This document shows positions 8,748 through 16,033 of a stretch of DNA of 27,088 bases, one piece after another. Below the pieces are notes generated by a model. The model did not search any database. It worked only from the letters and a program-made list of their open reading frames with translations, and was not told the DNA's origin. The translations under genes were made by a program, and so were the position numbers. Location: assembly GCA_910584115.1 (NCBI GenBank), contig CAJTYN010000003.1:24306-51393 (forward strand). The letters are read 5' to 3'. The number at the start of each line of letters is the position of its first letter. Position 1 is the stretch's first letter. This DNA is from an uncultured Lachnospiraceae bacterium (lineage in GTDB: Bacteria > Bacillota > Clostridia > Lachnospirales > Lachnospiraceae).

Positions 8748-9596
8748 ATGCCACTTGTAACATCAAAAGAAATGTTAAAAAATGCCCAGGCGGGCGGTTA
8801 TGCGGTGGGCGCTTTTAATGTTGAGAATATGGAAATGGTCAAAGCTGTCATCCAGGCAGCAGAGGAACTGCACGCGCCAGTGATGCTGCAGACGACGCCA
8901 TCCACGGTGAAATATGGGACAGTGGAAACGTACGCAGCGATCGTAGCAGCGGAGGCAAAAAAAGCGGACGTACCGGTCTGCCTGCATCTGGATCATGGCA
9001 GCAGCTACGAGCTGGCCTGCCAGTGTATGGAAAATGGTTATACCTCCGTGATGATCGACGGTTCAGGGGAAACCTTTGAGGAAAATATAGCGGTCACAAA
9101 GAAGGTCGTGGAAGCGGCTCACGCGAAGGGTATCCCGGTGGAAGCGGAGTTGGGAAAAGTAGGCGGAAAAGAAGACGACCACGAAGCCGAGGCAGACACC
9201 AACACAGACCCTATGGAGGCAAAAGAATTTGTGGAGCGGACACAGGTGGATTCCCTGGCGGTGGCCATCGGGACGGCCCATGGATTCTATGAAGGGACAC
9301 CAGTGTTGGACAAAGAGCGGATCACAGAGATCAAGAAAGTCGTATCCGTACCCCTGGTCCTGCATGGATCCTCCGGACTGAGTGACGAGGATGTGCGGGA
9401 ATGTGTGGAGCGGGGGATGTGCAAAGTAAATTTTGCTACGGAACTGAGAGCAGCTTACACGGATGCGGTGAAGAAGCTGCTGGAAGAAAAGCCGGAGACT
9501 TACGATCCGAAAGCATTTGGGAAAGTGGGGATCCCTGCCGTAAAAGAACTGGTGATGAAAAGGATCCGCGTATGCGGGAGTGACGGAAAAGCGTAA
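8748..9596 (+). CDS. gatY: Class II ketose-bisphosphate aldolase, GatY/KbaY-like
   Basis: This 282-residue zinc aldolase should cleave a ketohexose 1,6-bisphosphate, probably tagatose 1,6-bisphosphate, to dihydroxyacetone phosphate and glyceraldehyde 3-phosphate. Asp82 and His83 in LHLDHGSS supply the catalytic acid and a zinc ligand. His178 in GTAHGFY and His206 in VLHGSSG are the other zinc ligands. Glu134 is in the conserved VEAELG. Length and motifs fit GatY/KbaY and the related class II fructose-bisphosphate aldolases. Pairing with a GatZ-like gene favours the tagatose assignment. It is the last gene of the catabolic operon and is followed directly by a strong terminator. A fructose-bisphosphate aldolase is the alternative. 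Confidence 0.9.
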   Translation: MPLVTSKEMLKNAQAGGYAVGAFNVENMEMVKAVIQAAEELHAPVMLQTTPSTVKYGTVETYAAIVAAEAKKADVPVCLHLDHGSSYELACQCMENGYTSVMIDGSGETFEENIAVTKKVVEAAHAKGIPVEAELGKVGGKEDDHEAEADTNTDPMEAKEFVERTQVDSLAVAIGTAHGFYEGTPVLDKERITEIKKVVSVPLVLHGSSGLSDEDVRECVERGMCKVNFATELRAAYTDAVKKLLEEKPETYDPKAFGKVGIPAVKELVMKRIRVCGSDGKA

Positions 9597-9598
9597 AG

Positions 9599-9648
9599 AA
9601 AAAGGGGGCGCCGTTTTGCAGCATTCATTGCCGCAGTGCCCCCTTTTT
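9599..9648 (+). terminator. Rho-independent terminator closing the sugar locus
   Basis: AAAAAGGGGGC (9599-9609) pairs with GCCCCCTTTTT (9638-9648), an 11-base perfect stem ending in a T-run, starting two bases after the aldolase stop. The loop region can pair partly. The A-tract makes it potentially bidirectional. Confidence 0.85.
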
Positions 9649-9658
9649 CAGCTATGAT
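9628..9658 (+). promoter_or_regulatory. Weak promoter candidate for the secreted-protein gene
   Basis: A good -10 box, TATGAT (9653-9658), follows the terminator. The best -35 is TTGCCG (9628-9633) with a long 19-base spacer, overlapping the right side of the terminator. Only the -10 is convincing. Confidence 0.3.
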
Positions 9659-9691
9659 AGAGTCTGGCATCAGATCATCCGGAGGTGGCAT

Positions 9692-10522
9692 ATGCAGAGG
9701 AATAGAAAATGGTATCGGCGTCTGGCAGTTTTTTGTGCGAGCATATTTATGATATTGGCCCTGGTGCCGGAGACAGTCCATGCGGCTGTAGTCGCGGACC
9801 GCGTAAAGGCGGTGACGAAGACATATCCCAGCGGTTCCTATTATAATGGATATATGACCGTGGAATATGTAAAAAACGGTATACGGCGGACCTATATCGG
9901 GCATGAATGTGCCGGGTTCGTCATGTATGTGACAGACAAGGCGTTCCAGAAAGCGTATTACAACGGTTCCCCGGATTACCGCAAGATCTACAAGACGGTG
10001 AGCACAAAAAATACCAAAGAGATGAAGAGCTTATTTGCCAGGGCGAAGATCGGAGATGTGATCCGCTGGACAGGCCACGGCGGGAGGCATCAGGCGATCT
10101 TCCTGGGTGCGGACCGGCGGGGAGTCCAGGTATATGAGGCCAATTTCGGGGACGATTACAACCGTGTCTGGTATGCACACATGTGGCCCTGGAACAACAA
10201 AGCGCTGTGGACTGATACGTCTTCCAGTGTGTCCGTATTCCGATACAGGGATTACGAGAAGATCGACCGCGCGGTCAAGAAAGTCTCTCTGAACAGAAAG
10301 AGCCTGCTGTTAAAGCGGGGAAAAAGATACAGGCTGACAGCCGCCGTCCGTCCTTCGACCGCTTATAATAAGAAGATCCAGTGGAAGAGCAGTGATCCGA
10401 AGATCGCAAAAGTAGATGCCAGAGGGAATGTGAAAGGAATAAAAAAAGGCCACGCAGTCATCACGGCCCTGGCACGGGACGGGAGCGGAAAAAAGGCTTC
10501 CTGCAGAGTGACCGTGAGGTGA
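9692..10522 (+). CDS. Secreted papain-like (NlpC/P60-type) protein with C-terminal Big_2 domain
   Basis: This 276-residue exported protein has a signal peptide (residues 1-31, basic RNRKWYRR then a hydrophobic core, likely cleavage after VHA). A papain-like region of NlpC/P60 character follows: candidate catalytic Cys73 in GHECAGF, a GDVIRW segment at 121-126 typical of the strand before the histidine, His133 in GRHQAIF, and a possible third residue near Asn151. The C-terminal part from about residue 194 is a bacterial Ig-like (Big_2) domain with SLNRKSLLLKRGK, WKSSDPKIAKVD and GNVKGIKKGHAVITA. It probably acts at the cell surface on peptides, perhaps as a peptidoglycan endopeptidase or amidase. 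GGAGGTGG (9681-9688) precedes the ATG. The catalytic triad is inferred from spacing only. A substrate-binding role is possible. Confidence 0.7.
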   Translation: MQRNRKWYRRLAVFCASIFMILALVPETVHAAVVADRVKAVTKTYPSGSYYNGYMTVEYVKNGIRRTYIGHECAGFVMYVTDKAFQKAYYNGSPDYRKIYKTVSTKNTKEMKSLFARAKIGDVIRWTGHGGRHQAIFLGADRRGVQVYEANFGDDYNRVWYAHMWPWNNKALWTDTSSSVSVFRYRDYEKIDRAVKKVSLNRKSLLLKRGKRYRLTAAVRPSTAYNKKIQWKSSDPKIAKVDARGNVKGIKKGHAVITALARDGSGKKASCRVTVR

Positions 10523-10552
10523 TGTACATTTTTTTAGAAAAGAGGATATATC

Positions 10553-11476
10553 ATGGATGCAAGCGTGATCTTCCGGCAGATGTGCATGATCTTCCTGCTG
10601 ATCGCCATAGGCTACATAGCCTGTAAAAAAGGGATCGCGGACAGCGGGACAGAAAGATCCATATCAGCGGTCGTGGTCAACATCTGCAATCCCGCCCTCA
10701 TGCTGACCAGCGTGCTGGGCAGCGGCGGGGGGATCAGCAATGGGAAACTGCTGGTGGCCGCAGGCGCCGGTCTGGGGATCTATGCGTGTCTGCTGCTGAT
10801 CGGGAAAGTGATCCCTATCTTTTTTGGCAAGAACAGCCTGGAGCAAGATCAGTATACGCTGATGGCTCTGTTCGGCAACATCGGATTCATCGGCATACCG
10901 GTGATCTCGGCGGTCCTTGGGACAGAGGTCTTGATATACGTGATCATCTGTAATATAATATTTAACATTCTGATCTACACATACGGGAGATATCTGGTGT
11001 ACAGGCACAGTGAAGGGACTGCCTCCCGTTCTGGGGGGATCATCAATACGGGGACGGTCGTGGGGACGGTCTGCGTGCTGATCTTTTTATTTAAGCCCCA
11101 GATGCCGGAGGTCCTGGTAACGAGTATCGACTATGTAGGCTCGGCGACCACGTTTTTGAGCATGATGGTGATCGGGATCTCTCTGGCAGAGATGCCCTTG
11201 GGAAAGATCTTCAAGGAGGTCCGTTTCTATCTCTATATCCTGGTGCGCCATATCCTGATCCCTGTAGCCATGGGATGGGCGCTGAGATCTTTGCTGCAAG
11301 ATCCAGAGATGGCGGGGACATTTGTGCTGCTGATCGCCATGCCTGTGGCAAATATGCCTCTGATGATGTGTAAAGAAGCGGGGGTGGACGGGACGCTCCT
11401 CTCAAAAGGGATCGTGCTGAGTACACTGTGCTCCCTGGTCACCATCCCCCTGGTGGTCTTCGGGGTAGCCTTATGA
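10553..11476 (+). CDS. AEC (auxin efflux carrier) family transporter
   Basis: This 307-residue membrane protein has about ten hydrophobic segments in the two-halves arrangement of the AEC/membrane transport protein family. Useful landmarks are the N-terminal FLLIAIGYIACKKGI, the helix-break segment VVNICNPALML, ALFGNIGFIGIPV in the first half, and VANMPLMMCKEAGVD in the second half. Members move organic acids such as malate and other anions. The substrate cannot be told here. GAGGATAT precedes the ATG. The gene ends 19 bases before prmA without a terminator, so it may be read into the translation-related genes. No functional link to the neighbours is evident. Confidence 0.88.
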   Translation: MDASVIFRQMCMIFLLIAIGYIACKKGIADSGTERSISAVVVNICNPALMLTSVLGSGGGISNGKLLVAAGAGLGIYACLLLIGKVIPIFFGKNSLEQDQYTLMALFGNIGFIGIPVISAVLGTEVLIYVIICNIIFNILIYTYGRYLVYRHSEGTASRSGGIINTGTVVGTVCVLIFLFKPQMPEVLVTSIDYVGSATTFLSMMVIGISLAEMPLGKIFKEVRFYLYILVRHILIPVAMGWALRSLLQDPEMAGTFVLLIAMPVANMPLMMCKEAGVDGTLLSKGIVLSTLCSLVTIPLVVFGVAL

Positions 11477-11495
11477 AAGGACAGGTAGGGAAATA

Positions 11496-12461
11496 ATGAA
11501 ATGGGATCGATTTACCATAGAGACGGTCACGGAAGCGGAAGACCTTGTGGCGGCTACGCTGGCAGAGCTGGGGATCCAGGGTGTGGAGATCCAGGATAAA
11601 CAGCCTCTGACCCAGGAGGAATGCCAGCAGATGTTCGTGGACATCCCGCCGGAAAAGCCCCAGGATGACGGTGTGGCTTATCTGAGCTTTTATCTGGATG
11701 GGGAGGAAGACACAGAAGAGATCCTGGAGAGGGTCCGGCAGGCACTCCGGGAACTGAAGAGTTTCACGGACATCGGATCCGGCATCATCACCAGATCTCA
11801 GACGGAAGATAAGGACTGGATCAACAACTGGAAAGAATATTTCCATCAATTCTATGTGGACGATATCCTGATCGTGCCCTCCTGGGAGGAACCCCAGGGG
11901 ATGGGGCCGGAGACTATGCTGCTCCATATGGACCCGGGGACGGCTTTCGGGACGGGTATGCACGAGACGACGCAGCTGTGTATCCGTCAGATCAAAAAAT
12001 ACATCCGACCCGGGATGCGGGTGCTGGATGTGGGCACGGGCAGTGGTATCTTAGGGATGATCGGGTGCAAGCTGGGCGCTGGGTACGTGCTGGGTACGGA
12101 CCTGGATCCCTGCGCGGCCTCGGCGGTCAGGGAAAACCTTGCGGCCAACGGCCTGGAAGATGCGGGCTTTGAGATGGTGATCGGAAATATCATCACGGAT
12201 CCGGACGTGCAGGCGCAGGCCGAAAAGGAACCTTTTGACCTGGTGACGGCCAATATCCTGGCGGACGTGCTGATCCCGCTGACCCCGGTGGTGGTCCGAT
12301 CCATGAAGCCGGGCGGCATCTACATCACGTCCGGGATCTTGGATATAAAAGAGCCTGAAGTGCGCCGGGCAGTGGAGCAGGCCGGGATGGAGATCATCGA
12401 GACGGCCGTGCAGGGAGAATGGGTGTCCCTGACCGCCCAAAAGATAGAGATGAAAGGGTAG
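11496..12461 (+). CDS. prmA: Ribosomal protein L11 methyltransferase
   Basis: This 321-residue enzyme uses S-adenosylmethionine to methylate ribosomal protein L11. The N-terminal domain (residues 1 to about 130) carries the family segments WINNWKEYF and DILIVPSWEEP. The methyltransferase domain has the cofactor loop LDVGTGSGILGM, GTDLDPCAASAVREN and the active-site-side motif NILADVLIPL. PGTAFGTGMHETT before the Rossmann part is typical of PrmA. Length agrees with the family. Four bases separate its stop from the rsmE start, an arrangement widely conserved in Firmicutes, and the two are certainly one transcript. Confidence 0.95.
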   Translation: MKWDRFTIETVTEAEDLVAATLAELGIQGVEIQDKQPLTQEECQQMFVDIPPEKPQDDGVAYLSFYLDGEEDTEEILERVRQALRELKSFTDIGSGIITRSQTEDKDWINNWKEYFHQFYVDDILIVPSWEEPQGMGPETMLLHMDPGTAFGTGMHETTQLCIRQIKKYIRPGMRVLDVGTGSGILGMIGCKLGAGYVLGTDLDPCAASAVRENLAANGLEDAGFEMVIGNIITDPDVQAQAEKEPFDLVTANILADVLIPLTPVVVRSMKPGGIYITSGILDIKEPEVRRAVEQAGMEIIETAVQGEWVSLTAQKIEMKG

Positions 12462-12465
12462 CAGG

Positions 12466-13221
12466 ATGCGGCGTTTTTTTATAGAACCTGCGCAGGTGGA
12501 CGGATCACAGATCCATATCACAGGCAGTGATGTGAACCATATCCGCAATGTGCTGCGCATGGCCCAGGGAGATACCCTCGTGGCAGGCTGTCAGGAGGGG
12601 AAGGAATACACCTGTTATATCGAACGGATGGACGAGCGGGAGGTGGTCGCCCACATCATGTATGTGCAGGATACCCAGGCGGAGCTGCCCAGTCGGATCC
12701 GTCTCTTCCAGGGCATCCCGAAGAGCGATAAGATGGAATGGATCATCCAGAAAGCTGTAGAATTGGGCGTGCATGAGGTGATCCCGGTGGAAACGATGCG
12801 CACGGTGGTCAGGCTGGACGAAAAGAAAGCGGCCAAAAAGATCCAGCGGTGGCAGCAGATCGCTAAGAGCGCGGCCAAACAGTCCGGGAGAGGATATGTC
12901 CCCCAGATCCATCCGGTGTGCAGTCTTACCCAGGCCCTTGAATACGGGCGGCAATGCCCGGTGAAATGGATCCCTTATGAGAGAGCGGAGGGGATGGACG
13001 CGGCCCGGGAGCGGGTGAAGGCCCTAAAGCCCGGTCAGGACATCGCGATCTTCATCGGCCCGGAAGGCGGTTTTGATGAGCGGGAGATCCAGATGGCCCG
13101 GGAAAAAGGCTACGAGCCGATCACGCTGGGCAGACGGATCTTGCGGACGGAAACGGCGGGGCTGGCACTCTTGTCCGTACTGATGTTCCGATTAGACCAA
13201 GACAGAGGGGTGGACATGTGA
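12466..13221 (+). CDS. rsmE: 16S rRNA (uracil1498-N3)-methyltransferase
   Basis: This 251-residue SPOUT-class methyltransferase modifies U1498 in the decoding region of 16S rRNA. It begins with the family signature MRRFFIEPAQ and HITGSDVNHIRNVLRM (PUA-like domain). It contains SDKMEWIIQKAVELGV and ends with the SPOUT knot motifs FIGPEGGFDEREI and LGRRILRTETAGLALL. The start lies four bases after prmA and the stop one base before the cysteine desulfurase start, so the genes are tightly packed. No unusual features. Confidence 0.96.
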   Translation: MRRFFIEPAQVDGSQIHITGSDVNHIRNVLRMAQGDTLVAGCQEGKEYTCYIERMDEREVVAHIMYVQDTQAELPSRIRLFQGIPKSDKMEWIIQKAVELGVHEVIPVETMRTVVRLDEKKAAKKIQRWQQIAKSAAKQSGRGYVPQIHPVCSLTQALEYGRQCPVKWIPYERAEGMDAARERVKALKPGQDIAIFIGPEGGFDEREIQMAREKGYEPITLGRRILRTETAGLALLSVLMFRLDQDRGVDM

Positions 13222-13222
13222 T

Positions 13223-14386
13223 ATGGAAGTGTATTTAGATCACGCGGCAACGACTTGGTGTTATAAGAGTGTGCAGGATATGGTCGTCAGGACCATGATG
13301 GAGGACTATGGCAACCCCTCGTCCATGCACCGAAAAGGCGTAGCGGCAGAGGCTTATGTAAAGAAAGCCCGGGGAATAGTCGCCCGCCAGTTAAAAGTCC
13401 GGGAGAAAGAGATCTTCTTTACATCCGGGGGAACAGAATCCAACAATCTGGCACTGGCAGGCGCGGCCTGGGCGAACCGCCGGCAGGGGAACAGGATCCT
13501 CTTTTCAGCGCTGGAGCACGCGGCGGTGAAGGAACCGATGAAACGTCTAAAGGAGCAGGGGTATGAGACTGTGGAGATCCCTGTTGACCGCCAGGGCGTC
13601 TTATCCCTGGAAGCACTGAGAGAAGCCCTGACTCCGGAGACGATCCTCGTCTCTGTGATGTATGTGAATAACGAAGTGGGTTCCGTGCAGCCCATAGAGG
13701 AGATCGGGGCGTTGATCCGCGAGAACGCCCCCGGCGCCCTGTTCCATGTGGACGCGATCCAGGCCCTGGGAAAATATAAGATCCATCCGGCCAGGATGGG
13801 GATCGATCTCCTTTCTGCCAGCGGCCATAAGATCCACGGGCCGAAAGGCGTGGGATTTCTCTATATACGGGAACAGGCCAAGATACAGCCGCAGATCTTA
13901 GGCGGCGGTCAGCAGAGCGGCATGCGTTCCGGGACGGACAACGTGCCGGGGATCGCGGGCCTGGGCGCGGCGGTGGAGGAAGTCTACCGGGATCTTGAAA
14001 AAAGGGTGGACCATATGTACCATATAAAAGAGCTCCTGACAGCAGGACTGAACAGGCTGGGGGAGACGGAAAAGGTCGTCATCCACGGGATGTCTCTGCG
14101 CGCAGGCGCCCCGCACATCGTAAACGTCAGTTTTCCCGGCATCCGCAGCGAAGTCCTGCTCCACGCGCTGGAGGACAGAGGGATCTATGTATCTGCCGGA
14201 TCGGCCTGTTCCACCCATAAACGCCAGAAGAACACCACGCTGGCTGCCATGGGCGTGGATCAGGCACAGAGGGAGTCGGCGATCCGATTCAGTTTCTGCG
14301 AGGAGACGACAGAAGATGAGATCCGGTACTGTCTGCAGGAATTGGAGAGATCAGTGCCGATGCTGAAGAGATATGCCCGCCGTTAG
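13223..14386 (+). CDS. NifS/IscS-family cysteine desulfurase
   Basis: This 387-residue pyridoxal-phosphate enzyme removes sulfur from cysteine as a persulfide for delivery to acceptors. The N-terminal EVYLDHAATT, FFTSGGTESNN and the cofactor lysine Lys203 in SGHKIHGPKG are all present. The persulfide-carrying Cys329 lies in AGSACSTHKRQ. It is followed 13 bases later by thiI, the usual partner of the NifZ-type desulfurases in Firmicutes. There sulfur passes from this cysteine to ThiI for 4-thiouridine synthesis. A general iron-sulfur role is less likely because no scaffold gene is nearby. The start is one base after the rsmE stop. Confidence 0.92.
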   Translation: MEVYLDHAATTWCYKSVQDMVVRTMMEDYGNPSSMHRKGVAAEAYVKKARGIVARQLKVREKEIFFTSGGTESNNLALAGAAWANRRQGNRILFSALEHAAVKEPMKRLKEQGYETVEIPVDRQGVLSLEALREALTPETILVSVMYVNNEVGSVQPIEEIGALIRENAPGALFHVDAIQALGKYKIHPARMGIDLLSASGHKIHGPKGVGFLYIREQAKIQPQILGGGQQSGMRSGTDNVPGIAGLGAAVEEVYRDLEKRVDHMYHIKELLTAGLNRLGETEKVVIHGMSLRAGAPHIVNVSFPGIRSEVLLHALEDRGIYVSAGSACSTHKRQKNTTLAAMGVDQAQRESAIRFSFCEETTEDEIRYCLQELERSVPMLKRYARR

Positions 14387-14399
14387 GAAGGAGGAAGCG

Positions 14400-15587
14400 A
14401 TGCAATACCGAGCTTTTTTGATAAAATACGCGGAGATCGCCCTGAAAGGGAAGAACCGCTATCTGTTTGAAAATGCTCTGGTGGATCAGATCCGCCGGGC
14501 GCTCAAAAATGTGGAGGGAGATCTGCGGGTGCGCAAAGAGCAGGGACGCATCTACGTGGAATGCCATTCCGATACGTACGACTACGAGGAATGCCTGCAG
14601 GCCCTGGGGTGGGTGTTCGGGATCGTGGGGATCTGCCCTGTGGTGATCTTAGAAGACAATGGTTTCGAGGAGCTGACAAAAGATGTGCTCCGCTACATGG
14701 AGGAGGCGTATCCCGGCTGCAGCCTGACTTTTAAGGTAAATGCCCGCCGGGCCAGGAAGGCTTACCCGCTCCAGTCCATGGAGATCAACGCCCGTCTGGG
14801 CGAGGCCATACTGGATGCTTTTCCCGGTATGGGAGTGGATGTCCATCATCCGCAGCTTTTGTTAAATGTGGAGGTCCGGGAAAAGATCTACGTATATTCC
14901 CAGGAGATCCCAGGTCTGGGAGGGATGCCCGCCGGCTGCAACGGAAAGGCCATGCTGCTGCTGTCAGGAGGCATCGACAGCCCGGTGGCCGGGTACATGA
15001 TCTCCCGCCGGGGCGTGTCCATAGAGGCTGTATACTTCCACGCGCCGCCCTATACCAGCGAACGCGCCCGGCAGAAGGTGGTGGATCTGGCCACACAGGT
15101 GTCGGCCTACTGCGGACCGGTGCGTCTGCATGTGGTAAATTTTACAGACATACAGCTCTACATCTACGACCAGTGTCCCCACGATGAACTGACCATCCAT
15201 ATGCGCCGCTATATGATGCGCATCGCGGAACATTTCGCGGTCGAAGACGGATGCCAGGGACTGGTCACGGGAGAGAGCATCGGACAGGTGGCCAGCCAGA
15301 CCATGCAGAGCCTGACGGCTACAAACCAGGTCTGCACACTCCCGGTGTACCGTCCGCTGATCGCTTTTGACAAGCAGGATATCATCGAGATCGCTCAGAA
15401 GATCGGAACATACGAGACATCAGTCCTGCCCTTCGAGGACTGCTGTACCATCTTCGTGGCCAAGCACCCGGTGACAAAGCCGTCTCTGAAATCGATCGAG
15501 AGATCCGAACAGCGGCTGAAAGAGAAGATAGACGATCTGGTGGCGCAGGCCATCGAGACGACCGAGATCGTAATGGTCGGTATGTAG
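14400..15587 (+). CDS. thiI: tRNA 4-thiouridine synthase (ThiI without rhodanese domain)
   Basis: This 395-residue enzyme activates U8 of tRNA with ATP and inserts sulfur to make 4-thiouridine. It has a ferredoxin-like and THUMP N-terminal half (residues about 1-165, with KYAEIALKGKNR near the start) and a PP-loop ATPase in LLLSGGIDSPVAGYM. EDCCTIF near residue 350 is a family segment. It stops shortly after, so the C-terminal rhodanese domain of E. coli ThiI is absent, as in B. subtilis. ATG 14400 is preferred because AAGGAGG (14388-14394) lies five bases upstream. An in-frame ATG at 14373 lies inside the preceding gene with no such site. The adjacent cysteine desulfurase probably supplies the sulfur directly. 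Confidence 0.94.
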   Translation: MQYRAFLIKYAEIALKGKNRYLFENALVDQIRRALKNVEGDLRVRKEQGRIYVECHSDTYDYEECLQALGWVFGIVGICPVVILEDNGFEELTKDVLRYMEEAYPGCSLTFKVNARRARKAYPLQSMEINARLGEAILDAFPGMGVDVHHPQLLLNVEVREKIYVYSQEIPGLGGMPAGCNGKAMLLLSGGIDSPVAGYMISRRGVSIEAVYFHAPPYTSERARQKVVDLATQVSAYCGPVRLHVVNFTDIQLYIYDQCPHDELTIHMRRYMMRIAEHFAVEDGCQGLVTGESIGQVASQTMQSLTATNQVCTLPVYRPLIAFDKQDIIEIAQKIGTYETSVLPFEDCCTIFVAKHPVTKPSLKSIERSEQRLKEKIDDLVAQAIETTEIVMVGM

Positions 15588-15610
15588 ATCGTGCATATAA
15601 AAATATAAAT

Positions 15611-15638
15611 AAAAAAGGTGCTGCTCATGTGCAACACC
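15611..15638 (-). terminator. Terminator of the HPr-like gene
   Basis: Read on the minus strand, GGTGTTGC pairs with GCAGCACC (one wobble) around a 6-base loop, followed by six T residues. It lies 34 bases beyond the HPr-like stop and separates that gene from convergent thiI. Confidence 0.75.
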
Positions 15639-15671
15639 AGGGGGAAGCCATTATGATCGGTCTTATCGTTT

Positions 15672-15905
15672 TTAGATGATGTAGTCTTTGATCTTTTCCA
15701 TCACTTCCTCTAAGTCGCTGCCGTCGGCATGGATGTTCAGGTCGATCGGTTTAGAGAGATCCAGGCTGAAGATGCCCATGATGGATTTGGCGTCGATCAC
15801 GTACCTTCCGGATACTAAGTCGAAATCGTGGTCGAGTTTTCCGATCTCGTTTACGAATGCTTTTACTTTATCGATCGAGTTCAGTGAGATCTGTACTGTT
15901 TTCAT
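15672..15905 (-). CDS. HPr-family protein lacking the phosphorylatable histidine
   Basis: This 77-residue protein has an HPr-like fold. The part around residues 39-50, AKSIMGIFSLDL, matches the region of HPr that carries the regulatory Ser46 (here Ser41), and the C-terminal LNIHADGSDLEEVMEKI fits the last strand and helix. The histidine-containing loop near residue 15 that carries phosphate in PTS HPr is absent: the corresponding stretch reads SIDKVKAFV with no histidine. It therefore cannot pass phosphate to PTS sugars in the usual way. A regulatory role like that of Crh is possible by analogy. GGGAGG (15915-15920) sets the start. It is a single-gene unit with its own promoter and terminator. 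Confidence 0.8.
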   Translation of the reverse strand: MKTVQISLNSIDKVKAFVNEIGKLDHDFDLVSGRYVIDAKSIMGIFSLDLSKPIDLNIHADGSDLEEVMEKIKDYII

Positions 15906-15955
15906 GTTTGATATCCTCCCGTGAGATGTATTGGTTTTATTCAGTGTTCAGACTT

Positions 15956-15984
15956 ATCTTACGATCAGCCTTTTTAAAAGTCAA
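15956..15984 (-). promoter_or_regulatory. SigmaA promoter of the HPr-like gene
   Basis: On the minus strand TTGACT (-35, 15979-15984) and TAAGAT (-10, 15956-15961) are separated by exactly 17 bases. Transcription would start near 15949, about 45 bases before the ATG. Confidence 0.65.
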
Positions 15985-16033
15985 GAACAAAAGCGATAAA
16001 GTTTTGGAAATAAGAGATATGGGGTATAGATAG

